Program-made: the position numbers and the translations under genes
Notes under the pieces: model-generated
The model's database searches: none
Told to the model about the DNA's origin: nothing
What the model saw: only the letters and a program-made list of their open reading frames with translations
Source: Bacteroidales bacterium
GTDB taxonomy: Bacteria; Bacteroidota; Bacteroidia; Bacteroidales; F082
DNA length: 34,655 nt
Direction of reading: 5' to 3'
Assembly: GCA_016285355.1 (NCBI GenBank)
Contig: JAEEQP010000042.1
Span: 1 to 34,655, forward strand
Part shown: positions 1 to 6,691 of the stretch, piece after piece
How the letters are laid out: each line of letters starts with the position of its first letter
Position numbering within the stretch: the first letter of the stretch is position 1

Positions 1-60
1 CTGCCCTCGATGAACGACATCTTTATCCAAGAAGTGCAATCCCAAAACCAAGCCTCATGA
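1..60 (+). CDS. ABC transporter ATP-binding protein, C-terminal end only (5' partial)
   Basis: The first 19 codons of the window are open and end in TGA at 58-60. The encoded tail reads LPSMNDIFIQEVQSQNQAS. The phrase 'PSMNDIFI' is typical of the very C-terminus of ABC-2-type (NatA-like) export ATPases, just after the accessory C-terminal domain. The stop codon overlaps the start of the permease that follows (ATGA at 57-60), the usual sign of translational coupling between the ATPase and permease of one transporter. Only the tail is visible, so the ATPase assignment rests on this motif and on the context. Confidence 0.7.
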   Translation: MPSMNDIFIQEVQSQNQAS

Positions 61-1370
61 ACAAGATCGGACTCATCATCAAACGCGAATACCTGACGCG
101 TGTGCGCAAACGCAGTTTCCTCATCCTAACTTTCCTCGGCCCCATCCTGATGGCGGCCATCTATATCATCCCCATCATGCTCGCCCTCAACTCGAGCACC
201 GACCATCTACGCGTGGCCGTCGTCGACGAAAGCCGTTGGTTTGAAAGCAGTTTCACCAACAACGAGAACCACACTTTTGTCCCTATGCACGGCCAGCCTA
301 TCGATTCGGTAAAGGAAATGGTAAAAAGTGGCGTCTTCGACATGGCACTCTATGTGCCTCCTACACAGCTCAACATCCCATCCAATGCAGTTGTCTACAG
401 CATCCGACAGGTGCCCATGGAAGTGGAGACCTACATCAGCAGCGTGATGGAGAAAGAAATCGAAGACCAAAAGCTGATGGCCAAAGGTGTTGACCCTGAA
501 ATTGTCAGCGCGGTCAAGACAAATGTCAATCTCTCCGTCATGCGCATGGACGAGAAAGGCAATGAAAAAGAGACCTTTACGGAAGTGCAGTTCACGCTCG
601 GCATCATTTTGGCCATGCTGGTTTACATGTTCATCATGATTTTTGGCGGCCAAGTGATGCAAGGTGTTTCGGAAGAGAAGACCAACCGCATCATCGAAGT
701 CATCGTCAGTTCGGTGAAGCCTTTCCAACTGATGATGGGCAAAATCATCGGCGTTTCATTGGTAGCCCTCACTCAGTTTGTGCTTTGGATTGTGCTCACC
801 CTCGTGCTCTACCTCGGTTTCTCGACCTATTTGGGCCTCAGCAATCCCGAAATGCTTTCGCAAGGCACCGTGATGGCTCAGGAAATCACCTCCAACGACA
901 TCATGAGCAACGAAAACGTGCAGAGCATCCTGCAAATCGTCCACTCCATCGACTTCGGCACCATCATTGCCACTTTCCTTCTTTTCTTCATCCTCGGCTA
1001 CCTATTGTATGCGACACTTTATGCCGCCATCGGTTCTTTGGTCGACAACAATACCGATGCCCAACAGTTCACGTTGCCTGTCACCGTACCGTTGATCATT
1101 GCCATCATATCATCGTTTTATATCGTCAACAACCCCGACAGTTCTTTGGCCGTTTGGCTTTCGATGATTCCCTTCACCTCTCCTATCTCGATGATGGTCA
1201 GGATTCCATTTGGTGTACCCATTTGGCAAATCGTGGTTTCGGTACTGCTTTTGGCCGGCACTTTCGTTTTCATGACTTGGTTTGCAGCAAAAATCTACCG
1301 CACAGGCATTTTAATGTACGGAAAAAAACTTTCCTACAAGGAAATTTTCAAATGGCTTAAATACAAATAG
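57..1370 (+). CDS. ABC-2 type transporter permease (NatB-like)
   Basis: A 437-residue inner-membrane permease, probably exporting ions, drugs or lipids with the ATPase whose end lies at 1-60. The N-terminus is basic, then one membrane segment at about residues 22-45. A roughly 130-residue extracytoplasmic domain follows (about 46-180), and then a block of five or six hydrophobic segments to the C-terminus. The 'GVSEEKTNRIIEVIVSSVKP' stretch just after the second membrane segment is characteristic of the ABC2_membrane_3/NatB family, whose members are about 400-450 residues long. The start is the ATG inside the ATGA overlap. The substrate cannot be told from sequence. The family call is firm. 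Confidence 0.9.
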   Translation: MNKIGLIIKREYLTRVRKRSFLILTFLGPILMAAIYIIPIMLALNSSTDHLRVAVVDESRWFESSFTNNENHTFVPMHGQPIDSVKEMVKSGVFDMALYVPPTQLNIPSNAVVYSIRQVPMEVETYISSVMEKEIEDQKLMAKGVDPEIVSAVKTNVNLSVMRMDEKGNEKETFTEVQFTLGIILAMLVYMFIMIFGGQVMQGVSEEKTNRIIEVIVSSVKPFQLMMGKIIGVSLVALTQFVLWIVLTLVLYLGFSTYLGLSNPEMLSQGTVMAQEITSNDIMSNENVQSILQIVHSIDFGTIIATFLLFFILGYLLYATLYAAIGSLVDNNTDAQQFTLPVTVPLIIAIISSFYIVNNPDSSLAVWLSMIPFTSPISMMVRIPFGVPIWQIVVSVLLLAGTFVFMTWFAAKIYRTGILMYGKKLSYKEIFKWLKYK

Positions 1371-1380
1371 AAATATTTCG

Positions 1381-1388
1381 TATTTTTG
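1381..1388 (+). promoter_or_regulatory. Bacteroidota -7 promoter box for secDF
   Basis: TATTTTTG matches the TAnnTTTG -7 consensus of the Bacteroidota primary sigma factor. It lies 11 bp after the upstream stop codon and 77 bp before the secDF ATG, predicting a leader of roughly 70 nt. No convincing -33 TTTG box is evident. Confidence 0.6.
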
Positions 1389-1464
1389 CAGGCTCGTACT
1401 GGAGTAAAAGTATAAATTTTGAAATTCAACAAATTAAAAGTCAAATAATTAAATCAGTTTTACA

Positions 1465-4400
1465 ATGCAAAACAAAGGAGCAATCAGGACGATAGCCATT
1501 ATCTTCTCGCTCATCTTTATCTACCAGCTTTCCTTCACCTTGGTGACCAAGCGTGTGGAAAAGAAGGCAGCAAAGTTCGCAGAAGCACAGGCTAGACAAC
1601 TTGCAAACATGGACGAATCGATGTACAACGTGGTCAAGGAACAGAAAGAGACCTACTACCTCGATTCAATCAGTAACGTGAACGTGTACAATCTCTTGTT
1701 CAAGAAGTACACCTACCGCGATGCAAAAGAAAGAGAAATCAACTTGGGTTTGGACTTGAAGGGTGGTATGAACGTCACCTTGGAAGTCTCGGTGAAAGAC
1801 ATTGTCAAGGCTTTAGCCAGCAATTCGCAAGATCCCACTTTCGTGAAAGCCATGGAACTGGCCACCGAAAGACAGGAGAAGAGCGAAGGCGATTTCGTCA
1901 CGCTGTTCGGCCAAGCCTTTGAAGAAGTCGACCCCAACGCAAGACTTGCCTCTATCTTCCTGTATGAGTTCAAGGATAAAGGCATCACCGTCAACTCGAC
2001 CAACAACGAAGTGTTGAAGGTGTTGAGAGGCGAAACCGAAGGTGCCATCAACCGTTCCTATCAAATCTTGAGAACTCGTATCGACCGTTTCGGCGTGGCT
2101 CAGCCCAACATCCAGAAGTTGGAAAACTCAGGCCGTATCCTCGTCGAACTGCCTGGTATCAAGGATCCGAAGCGTGTGCGTAAGCTCCTCCAAGGCACGG
2201 CTCAACTCGAGTTCTGGGAGACCTACAGCTTCTCCGAACTTCAGCAGTTCTTCACCGAAGCTGATACCAAACTGGCCCAGACCAGAAAAGCCAAGGACGC
2301 TTTGAATGAGACCAACAATGAAGAACCTGCCGTTGAAGAAAACACCGATGAAGTTGTTGCCGACAGCACCCAAATGGCTGTTGCCGACAGTACTGCAGAA
2401 GGCGACCTCCTCAACCAATTGGCCGAGAATCAAGACGAAGAGGAAGTGGCCGAAGACGAAAGTTTTGAAAAATTCGCCCAGAGCCATCCTCTGTTTGCCA
2501 AATTGCAGGTCGTCAATGGCAGACAGGCTCGCGTAGGTGTTGCCCAAGTGAAAGACACCGCCGCCATCAATCAGATGCTGGCAGAGACCAAGGGCATCTT
2601 CCCACGCAACTTGAAGTTGGCCTGGACTGTGAAGCCTGAAGTGTACGACGGACAAAATGGCGAAAAGATCGAAATGCTCGACCTCGTGGCCCTGAAGATG
2701 TCGCGCGACAACAAGTGTGCCCTCGGCGGCGAAGTCATCACTGACGCTCGTCAGGACTACGGCCAAAACAACCAAGTGGAAGTCAATATGCAGATGAACT
2801 CGGAAGGTGCCAAGGCTTGGAAACGCCTCACCGGCGAGAATGTCGGCAAAGAGATTGCCATCGTACTTGACGACTATGTCTACACCTACCCTGTCGTCAA
2901 CGGTGAAATCCCGAACGGTCGTTCAGTTATCACTGGTAACTTCACCATCGAAGAAGCTCAAGACTTGGCCAACATCCTGAAGGCTGGTAAGTTGCCTGCC
3001 CCTGCTAGAATCCTTGAGGAACAGGTCGTTGGTCCTTCACTCGGTAAGGAAGCCGTGCAAAAAGGTATGTGGTCCATGGTGTTCGCCTTCATCCTCGTGC
3101 TGGTCTACATGGTGTTCTTCTACAACAAGTCTGGTTTCGTTGCCGATATCGCCTTGTTGGTCAACGTGTTCTTCCTGTTCGGTGTGCTGGCTTGCCTTGG
3201 CTCCGTGCTGACCTTGCCTGGTATCGCAGGTATCGTATTGACCTTGGGTATGGCTGTTGACTCGAACGTGATTATTTTCGAGCGTATCAAGGAAGAGGTG
3301 AAGGCTGGCAAAGGCTTGAAACTCGCCATCGCCGACGGTTACAAGAACGCTTACTCCGCCATCATCGACGGTAACGTCACCACCTTGATTACCGGTATCA
3401 TCCTGATTGTTTTGGGTACTGGTCCTGTCCACAGCTTCGCTGTCACCCTCTGCATCGGTATCCTCACTTCACTGGCTACCTCCATCTTCATCTCACGTTT
3501 GATTTTCGAACGTATGCTTGACAAGAATAGAGAAATCACCTTTAGCACCAACTGGACGCGCGACTTCCTGCAAGACAAGCACTACGGCTTCATCGACATG
3601 CGTAAGACCTCCTTCATCATCTGCATCTGCTTCTTGGTGGTCAGCTTGGGTTCACTCGGCATTCGCGGCCTGAACCTCGGTATCGACTTCAAGGGTGGTC
3701 GTAACTATGTCGTCCAATTCGACAATCCGAGCATCAAGGTGGAACAAGTCCGCGATGCCTTGTCGAACGTCAACATTGACAAGAACGCCATCCACAGTGC
3801 CCTCGAAATGAGAGAAGGCCAGGATGTGGAAGACTGGTCAACGCCTGAAGTGAAGACCTACGGTACCAACGGTCAGGTGAAGATCACGACCAAGTTCTTG
3901 ATCAAGAACGACAGCCCCGAAGTTGACAGTGTCATCCAAGTCATCCTGTACGATGGTTTGAAGGGTCTCTATAACAACAACTTGACCATGACTCAGTTCT
4001 CGTCCGAGGACGAGACCGTGGGCATCCTGAGTACGCAGAAAGTCGGTGCCACCATCGCCAGCGACGTTACACGTAAGTCCATCATCGCCATCATCGTGGC
4101 TTTGGCCCTGATGTTCTGTTACATCGCCATCCGATTCAAGAAGTGGCAGTATGGTGTGGCTTCCATCATGGCCTTGACACAAGATACCATCATCGTGTTG
4201 GGTATGTACAGCTTGTTCTACAACGTGTTGCCCTTCACCATGGAAGTCGACCAGAGCTTCATCGCCGCCGTGCTGACCGTCATCGGTTACTCCATCAACG
4301 CTACGGTGGTTATCTTCGACCGTATCCGTGAGAATGTCAACCTGCACCCGAAGACCTCTCTGAAGGAGAACATGGTCAACGCTGTGAACAGCACATTGAC

Positions 4401-4620
4401 TCGTTCGTTCAACACCTCAGGTTCTACCTTGGTCGTGTTGCTCGCCATCTTCATCTTCGGCGGCGACACCATCCGCGGCTTCATCTTCGCCCTGTTGGTC
4501 GGTGTGCTGGCTGGTACGTTCTCGTCAGTGTTCCTGTCCTCGCCTTTCGCCTACGTCTTGATGAAGGGCAACAAGAAAGACCAGGAAATCGCCGAAGAGA
4601 ACACTTCAAAGAAGAAATGA
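1465..4620 (+). CDS. secDF: Fused protein translocase subunit SecDF
   Basis: A 1051-residue fusion of SecD and SecF, the proton-motive-force-driven accessory subunits of the Sec translocon, which pull secreted proteins across the inner membrane. The SecD half has an N-terminal membrane segment (about 9-26), the LGLDLKGGMN motif near residue 94, the large periplasmic P1 region, and a cluster of membrane helices from about 535. The SecF half begins near residue 710 and carries the second signature, GIDFKGGRNYVVQF, near 738. A strongly acidic, low-complexity insert is visible at about 279-335, inside the periplasmic part. Fused SecDF of about 1000 residues is normal for Bacteroidota. The gene is monocistronic: it has its own -7 box upstream and a strong hairpin terminator after the stop. 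Confidence 0.97.
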   Translation: MQNKGAIRTIAIIFSLIFIYQLSFTLVTKRVEKKAAKFAEAQARQLANMDESMYNVVKEQKETYYLDSISNVNVYNLLFKKYTYRDAKEREINLGLDLKGGMNVTLEVSVKDIVKALASNSQDPTFVKAMELATERQEKSEGDFVTLFGQAFEEVDPNARLASIFLYEFKDKGITVNSTNNEVLKVLRGETEGAINRSYQILRTRIDRFGVAQPNIQKLENSGRILVELPGIKDPKRVRKLLQGTAQLEFWETYSFSELQQFFTEADTKLAQTRKAKDALNETNNEEPAVEENTDEVVADSTQMAVADSTAEGDLLNQLAENQDEEEVAEDESFEKFAQSHPLFAKLQVVNGRQARVGVAQVKDTAAINQMLAETKGIFPRNLKLAWTVKPEVYDGQNGEKIEMLDLVALKMSRDNKCALGGEVITDARQDYGQNNQVEVNMQMNSEGAKAWKRLTGENVGKEIAIVLDDYVYTYPVVNGEIPNGRSVITGNFTIEEAQDLANILKAGKLPAPARILEEQVVGPSLGKEAVQKGMWSMVFAFILVLVYMVFFYNKSGFVADIALLVNVFFLFGVLACLGSVLTLPGIAGIVLTLGMAVDSNVIIFERIKEEVKAGKGLKLAIADGYKNAYSAIIDGNVTTLITGIILIVLGTGPVHSFAVTLCIGILTSLATSIFISRLIFERMLDKNREITFSTNWTRDFLQDKHYGFIDMRKTSFIICICFLVVSLGSLGIRGLNLGIDFKGGRNYVVQFDNPSIKVEQVRDALSNVNIDKNAIHSALEMREGQDVEDWSTPEVKTYGTNGQVKITTKFLIKNDSPEVDSVIQVILYDGLKGLYNNNLTMTQFSSEDETVGILSTQKVGATIASDVTRKSIIAIIVALALMFCYIAIRFKKWQYGVASIMALTQDTIIVLGMYSLFYNVLPFTMEVDQSFIAAVLTVIGYSINATVVIFDRIRENVNLHPKTSLKENMVNAVNSTLTRSFNTSGSTLVVLLAIFIFGGDTIRGFIFALLVGVLAGTFSSVFLSSPFAYVLMKGNKKDQEIAEENTSKKK

Positions 4621-4658
4621 TTCTACATCATAATTAACCTTCTAAACTGTTTGCAAAG

Positions 4659-4688
4659 AATCCCGCTGGTGACGGCGGGATTTTTTTG
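4659..4688 (+). terminator. Rho-independent terminator after secDF
   Basis: The stem TCCCGC/GCGGGA closes a loop of about 8 nt and is followed directly by a run of eight T. It lies about 40 bp after the secDF stop. Confidence 0.85.
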
Positions 4689-4720
4689 TTGCTGCTTTTT
4701 CGCGTTATCAAAAATATGAT

Positions 4721-4728
4721 TACTTTTG
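4721..4728 (+). promoter_or_regulatory. Bacteroidota -7 promoter box for the DUF4160/DUF2442 pair
   Basis: TACTTTTG matches TAnnTTTG and lies 25 bp before the ATG at 4753. Its last three bases (TTG, 4726-4728) happen to be in frame with the gene and could be mistaken for a start codon. Being part of the promoter, they would not be in the mRNA. Confidence 0.65.
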
Positions 4729-4752
4729 CGGTTGAAACCAACATTATCAATT

Positions 4753-5058
4753 ATGCCAAACATATATTCGTATTTCGGAATCATTTTCAAATTCTACTCA
4801 AATGACCATGAGCCGTTGCATGTCCATGCCATTTGCGGCGAATACGAAACCATCTTTGACATTGTGTTTTCTCAAGGACAACTTTTGGAACTTAAGCGTC
4901 GCAAAAAACGCGGAAAAGACCATTTACCTCCAGCTAAAATGGAATTGGCTGAAAAATTTGTTGAAGAATACGCGCTCCGTATTTCAGAGAAATGGTATCA
5001 GTTCTTTGTCTTGAAAGCTGATGTCACCTGTGAAACTATCAATAAAAAAGTGAAATAA
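4753..5058 (+). CDS. DUF4160 domain protein
   Basis: A small protein of 101 residues. Its opening (MPNIYSYFGIIFKFYSNDHEPLHVH) is the signature of DUF4160: a hydrophobic strand, then a D-H-x-P-x-H-x-H metal-like motif. The rest is basic and charged. The family has no settled biochemical function. Its genes are often followed by a DUF2442 gene, as here (2 bp gap), and the pair is frequently suggested to be a toxin-antitoxin module; that role is inference. The start at 4753 fits the family N-terminus. The more upstream in-frame TTG at 4726 falls inside the promoter box. Confidence 0.85.
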   Translation: MPNIYSYFGIIFKFYSNDHEPLHVHAICGEYETIFDIVFSQGQLLELKRRKKRGKDHLPPAKMELAEKFVEEYALRISEKWYQFFVLKADVTCETINKKVK

Positions 5059-5060
5059 CC

Positions 5061-5363
5061 ATGTATAAGATTGTACAAGCCAAATATGCAGGTGATTACA
5101 AGATTTTGATTACCTTTGATGACGGGCAGAAACGATTGGCCGACTTCTACGGTTTTATATCCAAGAGTCTCCACCCCTCCATACACAAGTACATTGATAA
5201 AACACTGTTTCAGCAGTTTGAGTTTGACAATTACGAAATCCATTGGGGTACACAGTTCGACATTGACCCCTACGATATTTATTATGGGAAGTTTGAGGCC
5301 GTTGACAGCCCATATTTTACCGATGTTGCAGCCTTGAAAGATTTGTTTGAGTTGGTGGAATGA
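5061..5363 (+). CDS. DUF2442 domain protein
   Basis: A 100-residue soluble protein. Features of DUF2442 are the N-terminal beta strands with 'ITFDDGQKRLADFYGFI', a central charged helix, and the late 'NYEIHWGTQFDIDPYDIYYG' motif, where this family describes the target as W-x-x-x-x-D-I-x-P-x-x-L/I-Y. It begins 2 bp after the DUF4160 stop, so the two are almost certainly co-translated. In many genomes DUF2442 follows DUF4160 and is treated as the putative antitoxin partner. Nothing in the sequence proves an antitoxin role, and no DNA-binding motif is obvious. Confidence 0.85.
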   Translation: MYKIVQAKYAGDYKILITFDDGQKRLADFYGFISKSLHPSIHKYIDKTLFQQFEFDNYEIHWGTQFDIDPYDIYYGKFEAVDSPYFTDVAALKDLFELVE

Positions 5364-5420
5364 TAAAGTAATGGTTTTTAAAATACAGAAATAATTAAAA
5401 ATCAATATTATATATAAGTT

Positions 5421-5828
5421 ATGGAAGAAAAAACAAAACATTTAGAATTTGTTCAAAATGTAATAACACGTTTGAATGCTAATTCATTTCAGATTAAAGG
5501 CTGGATGATAACTATTGTTACAGCATTGTTAGCCTTGTATGCCAGCAGCACAAATGTAGTTTACGTTTTTATAGCAATTTTGCCAATCATAGTATTTTGG
5601 ATATTAGACGCATACTATCTTAAGCAAGAAATCTCGTATCGAAAACTGTATCAAGATATTGTAGATGGTAATTGCACAAAGACATTTAATATGGACACAC
5701 ATAGTTACAAAGTGTGCTATTGCAAAGTGTTTTGGTCAAAAACGATCGCAGGATTGTACTGCACATTATTAATATCCCTTCTTTTGTTAGGTATTTTCTT
5801 ACTCGTTAAAGATTGTATAACTTTATAA
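5421..5828 (+). CDS. Small membrane protein partnered with a TIR-like protein
   Basis: A 135-residue protein with three hydrophobic segments: about 28-43, 46-66 (ending W-x-L-D-A-Y-Y-L) and 108-129. A short cytoplasmic N-terminal helix precedes them (EFVQNVITRLNANSFQIKGW), and a polar loop carrying several cysteines lies between segments two and three. From memory, the 'NVITRxxxNSFxxKGW...WxLDAYYLxQE' pattern recurs in small membrane proteins beside TIR-like genes in many bacteria, but I cannot name a curated family. The next gene, a TIR-like protein, starts 14 bp after the stop. A plausible role is the membrane-disrupting effector, or the membrane anchor, of a two-gene immune module; that is inference. 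The gene is AT-rich compared with the housekeeping genes around it, which fits horizontal acquisition. Confidence 0.75.
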   Translation: MEEKTKHLEFVQNVITRLNANSFQIKGWMITIVTALLALYASSTNVVYVFIAILPIIVFWILDAYYLKQEISYRKLYQDIVDGNCTKTFNMDTHSYKVCYCKVFWSKTIAGLYCTLLISLLLLGIFLLVKDCITL

Positions 5829-5842
5829 ACTATTTGCTACAC

Positions 5843-6340
5843 ATGGCAAAAAGGCAGGTGTTTTTTAGTTTTGAATATGCCCGAGATAATTGGAGAGCAA
5901 GTCAGGTACGCAATATGGGAAAAGTGGACAAAAGTTCAACTTTTTGTGACAACGATTGGGAAGAAGTTCGAAAATGGAGTAGTTTCTCCATAAGAAGATG
6001 GATTGATTCGCAACTCAAAATGAGGTCTTGCCTTGTTGTATTAATTGGTACTACTACGTCAACACGTCCATGGGTTAAATACGAGATACAAAAAGCTTAT
6101 GAGATGGGCAAGGGTATTGTGGGGATTTATATTCACAATTTGAAAGATGCCTATGGGAACCAATCAAGCAAAGGTTGCAATCCTTTCTACAATCTATATA
6201 CAAGAGAAAGGCAACGACTATCAAATCATATAGTATGCTTTGAATCGTCATATAAATCAAGCAAAAACGTATACGATGATATTAACAATAATATTGGAGA
6301 ATTAATTGAAGATGCTATTGCAAAAGCGAAGACCTATTAA
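5843..6340 (+). CDS. TIR-like domain protein (ThsB/MTH538 type, PF08937-like)
   Basis: A 165-residue protein made almost entirely of one TIR-like domain. The first beta strand is RQVFFSFEYARDNWRASQVRN (about 4-24), where the family has 'VFiSy...D..ra..vrn'. Strand D/E is CLVVLIGTTTSTRPWVKYEIQKA (about 63-85), followed by GIVGIYIHNLKD. Glu81 in W-V-K-Y-E-I sits where TIR NADases of the Thoeris ThsB group have the catalytic glutamate. Proteins of this fold can convert NAD+ to cyclic ADP-ribose-type signals on phage infection; activity here is inferred. ATG 5843 was chosen over an in-frame TTG at 5813, which would overlap the upstream gene. No ThsA (SIR2/SLOG) gene is present nearby; the only partner is the small membrane protein upstream. 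Confidence 0.85.
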   Translation: MAKRQVFFSFEYARDNWRASQVRNMGKVDKSSTFCDNDWEEVRKWSSFSIRRWIDSQLKMRSCLVVLIGTTTSTRPWVKYEIQKAYEMGKGIVGIYIHNLKDAYGNQSSKGCNPFYNLYTRERQRLSNHIVCFESSYKSSKNVYDDINNNIGELIEDAIAKAKTY

Positions 6341-6691
6341 AATGGCAAATAGGACTTTTGCAGTTTTATTTGTGAAATGATAAAGAAGCTACATATTATC
6401 ATTGAATTCCATAAACAACAAGTATCGGCATTTAAAAATACACTATCTTTGCACCAATTCTAAACGGAAAAACTATGTAGAACAGAAGACACATATAGAA
6501 CGCATAAACTGATTTCTTTTCCCTGGAAAAATTTGGCGATTTAGTACTACGATAAGATCGGGTTATGCTCACGCTTGCGTGAGTTTAACTAATTTCGTGT
6601 AGTACGGGTACGCCAAATTACCTCCAAGGAGCGGAACAGTTAAGTTCACGCTTTTTCTATACAATCTATTAAAAAACAAACCCATACAAAA
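6341..6691 (+). other. Intergenic region with long structured leader of the C10 peptidase gene
   Basis: This gap of 351 bp has no credible gene. It contains a -7 box at 6444-6451 and then about 230 nt of predicted leader. One helix set is nested: AATTTGGCG 6530-6538 with CGCCAAATT 6611-6619, GTACTAC 6544-6550 with GTAGTAC 6599-6605, and CTCACG 6568-6573 with CGTGAG 6578-6583. A competing 14-bp helix pairs GCGTGAGTTTAACT (6577-6590) with AGTTAAGTTCACGC (6638-6651), using two G-U pairs, and is followed at once by five T (6652-6656). The two folds cannot coexist. This resembles an attenuator or riboswitch but matches no class I know. Confidence 0.55.
6444..6451 (+). promoter_or_regulatory. Bacteroidota -7 promoter box upstream of the C10 peptidase
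   Basis: TATCTTTG is a full match to TAnnTTTG. It lies 240 bp before the peptidase ATG, so the mRNA would have an unusually long leader containing the palindromic structure described for this gap. Confidence 0.65.

Noticed and set aside
6530..6619. Integron attC-like site in the peptidase leader
   Set aside because: The GTTA/TAAC arms do not fit the RYYYAAC/GTTRRRY consensus and no integrase or cassette array is present.
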